From: an uncultured Nitrosotalea sp.
GTDB taxonomy: Archaea > Thermoproteota > Nitrososphaeria > Nitrososphaerales > Nitrosopumilaceae
Direction: 5' to 3'
DNA: 13,111 nucleotides
Assembly: GCA_946478655.1 (NCBI GenBank)
Contig: CAMLDG010000002.1
Span: 1-13,111 of the forward strand
Positions within the stretch are counted from its first letter, which is position 1, and every line of letters starts with the position of its first letter. Below are positions 12,935-13,111 of this stretch, piece after piece. Both the position numbers and the translations under genes were made by a program. The notes under the pieces are model-generated. The model was not told the DNA's origin and made no database searches. It saw only the letters and a list, made by a program, of their open reading frames with translations.

Positions 12935-13111
12935 TCAGATGTTTTGTCTTTTAGAAATCATCTTGGCAAGTACTGTATACAATCCAATGAATGCAATCTG
13001 GAACATCTCTATTGGTGGTACCATCAGTCCTCCGATCACTAACACTCGTCCTCGTGGGGCAGCGCCTCGGGGTAGCGGCGGCGCTGCTGAAGGCGCCCGA
13101 GCTCCTGGTCC
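12935..13111 (-). CDS. C-terminal fragment of a small membrane protein, probably chimeric at its 5' side
   Basis: The reverse strand is open from the window end to a TGA at 12937-12935 (58 residues). The last 37 residues (from VLVIGGLMVPP through FQIAFIGLYTVLAKM to ISKRQNI) use the same AT-rich codons as the rest of the window. They look like a membrane segment with a basic C-terminus. The first 21 residues (rich in Pro, Ala, Gly and Arg) come from the high-GC tail and are probably not part of this protein. It is upstream of serA on the same strand but 72 nt away, with the serA TATA box between. The family is unrecognised. Confidence 0.45.
   Translation of the reverse strand, partial: GPGARAPSAAPPLPRGAAPRGRVLVIGGLMVPPIEMFQIAFIGLYTVLAKMISKRQNI
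13056..13111 (+). other. High-GC foreign tail: likely fragment of a bacterial ABC-transporter ATPase gene
   Basis: These 56 bases contain 44 G/C (79%), against the strongly AT-rich composition everywhere else. Read forward from 13057 they give GQRLGVAAALLKAPELLV. This matches the stretch between the ABC signature and Walker B (R-Q-R-L-G-[VIL]-A-A-A-L-L-x-x-P-E-L-L-[VIL]-L-D-E-P) in high-GC actinobacterial-type exporter ATPases. The in-frame residues before it (LTLVLV) do not fit that family, so the join lies near 13050-13058. A chimeric contig end from assembly is the simplest reading. Confidence 0.6.

Noticed and set aside
12797..13042. Forward 81-codon open frame across the serA start region
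   Set aside because: It covers the serA start and promoter and opposes the membrane-protein fragment. Its product has no recognisable pattern, and the reverse reading has a coherent hydrophobic helix with native codon usage.
13057..13111. Recent horizontal transfer of a bacterial transporter gene
   Set aside because: The fragment begins mid-domain, at the window edge, with an abrupt composition change and no mobile-element or junction signature. A contig chimera explains it more simply.

Overview
The window looks like a low-GC ammonia-oxidising archaeon of the Nitrososphaerota (Thaumarchaeota, Nitrosopumilus-like side). The reasons are an archaeal-type ribosomal protein L15e and TruD, TATA boxes placed about 26-28 nt before start codons (leaderless genes), frequent TTG/GTG starts, secreted proteins rich in N-glycosylation sequons, a WFKNN/RWWSE C-terminal module and a PEF-type C-terminal sorting signal. 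I found no rRNA, tRNA, CRISPR array or insertion sequence. No gene-free stretch exceeds 300 bases.

Left part (1-2272): the end of a SHOCT-domain protein, then a two-gene unit with a tubulin-type GTPase (artubulin-like: GAG...NWAEG, GGGTGAS, and tubulin-style guanine contacts, but an aberrant T7 catalytic loop) and a 181-residue coiled-coil protein starting 2 nt after it. This pair is the most interesting content of the window. A hairpin closes it.

Middle (2279-8551): a secreted seven-bladed Vgb-like propeller with a C-terminal Ig-like domain sits 3 nt before truD (tRNA pseudouridine-13 synthase). Then come a secreted, membrane-anchored protein of unknown function, a reverse-strand two-finger C2H2 protein, a cytosolic thioredoxin-plus-six-NHL-repeat protein resembling animal NHLRC2, and a small reverse-strand hypothetical.

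Right part (8667-12937): a stand-alone Lrp/AsnC ligand-binding (RAM) domain, a two-TM micro-protein, a six-TM protein, ribosomal protein L15e overlapped by a PEF-CTERM-like surface protein, a secreted protein with the WW-type module, and serA (D-3-phosphoglycerate dehydrogenase) followed 1 nt later by a small membrane protein. Four convergent gene pairs abut or overlap.

Right end (12935-13111): the C-terminus of a small membrane protein runs into about 55 bases at 79% GC. In the forward strand these read as part of a bacterial ABC-transporter ATPase. This is most likely a chimeric contig end, so nothing beyond about 13055 should be assigned to this organism.
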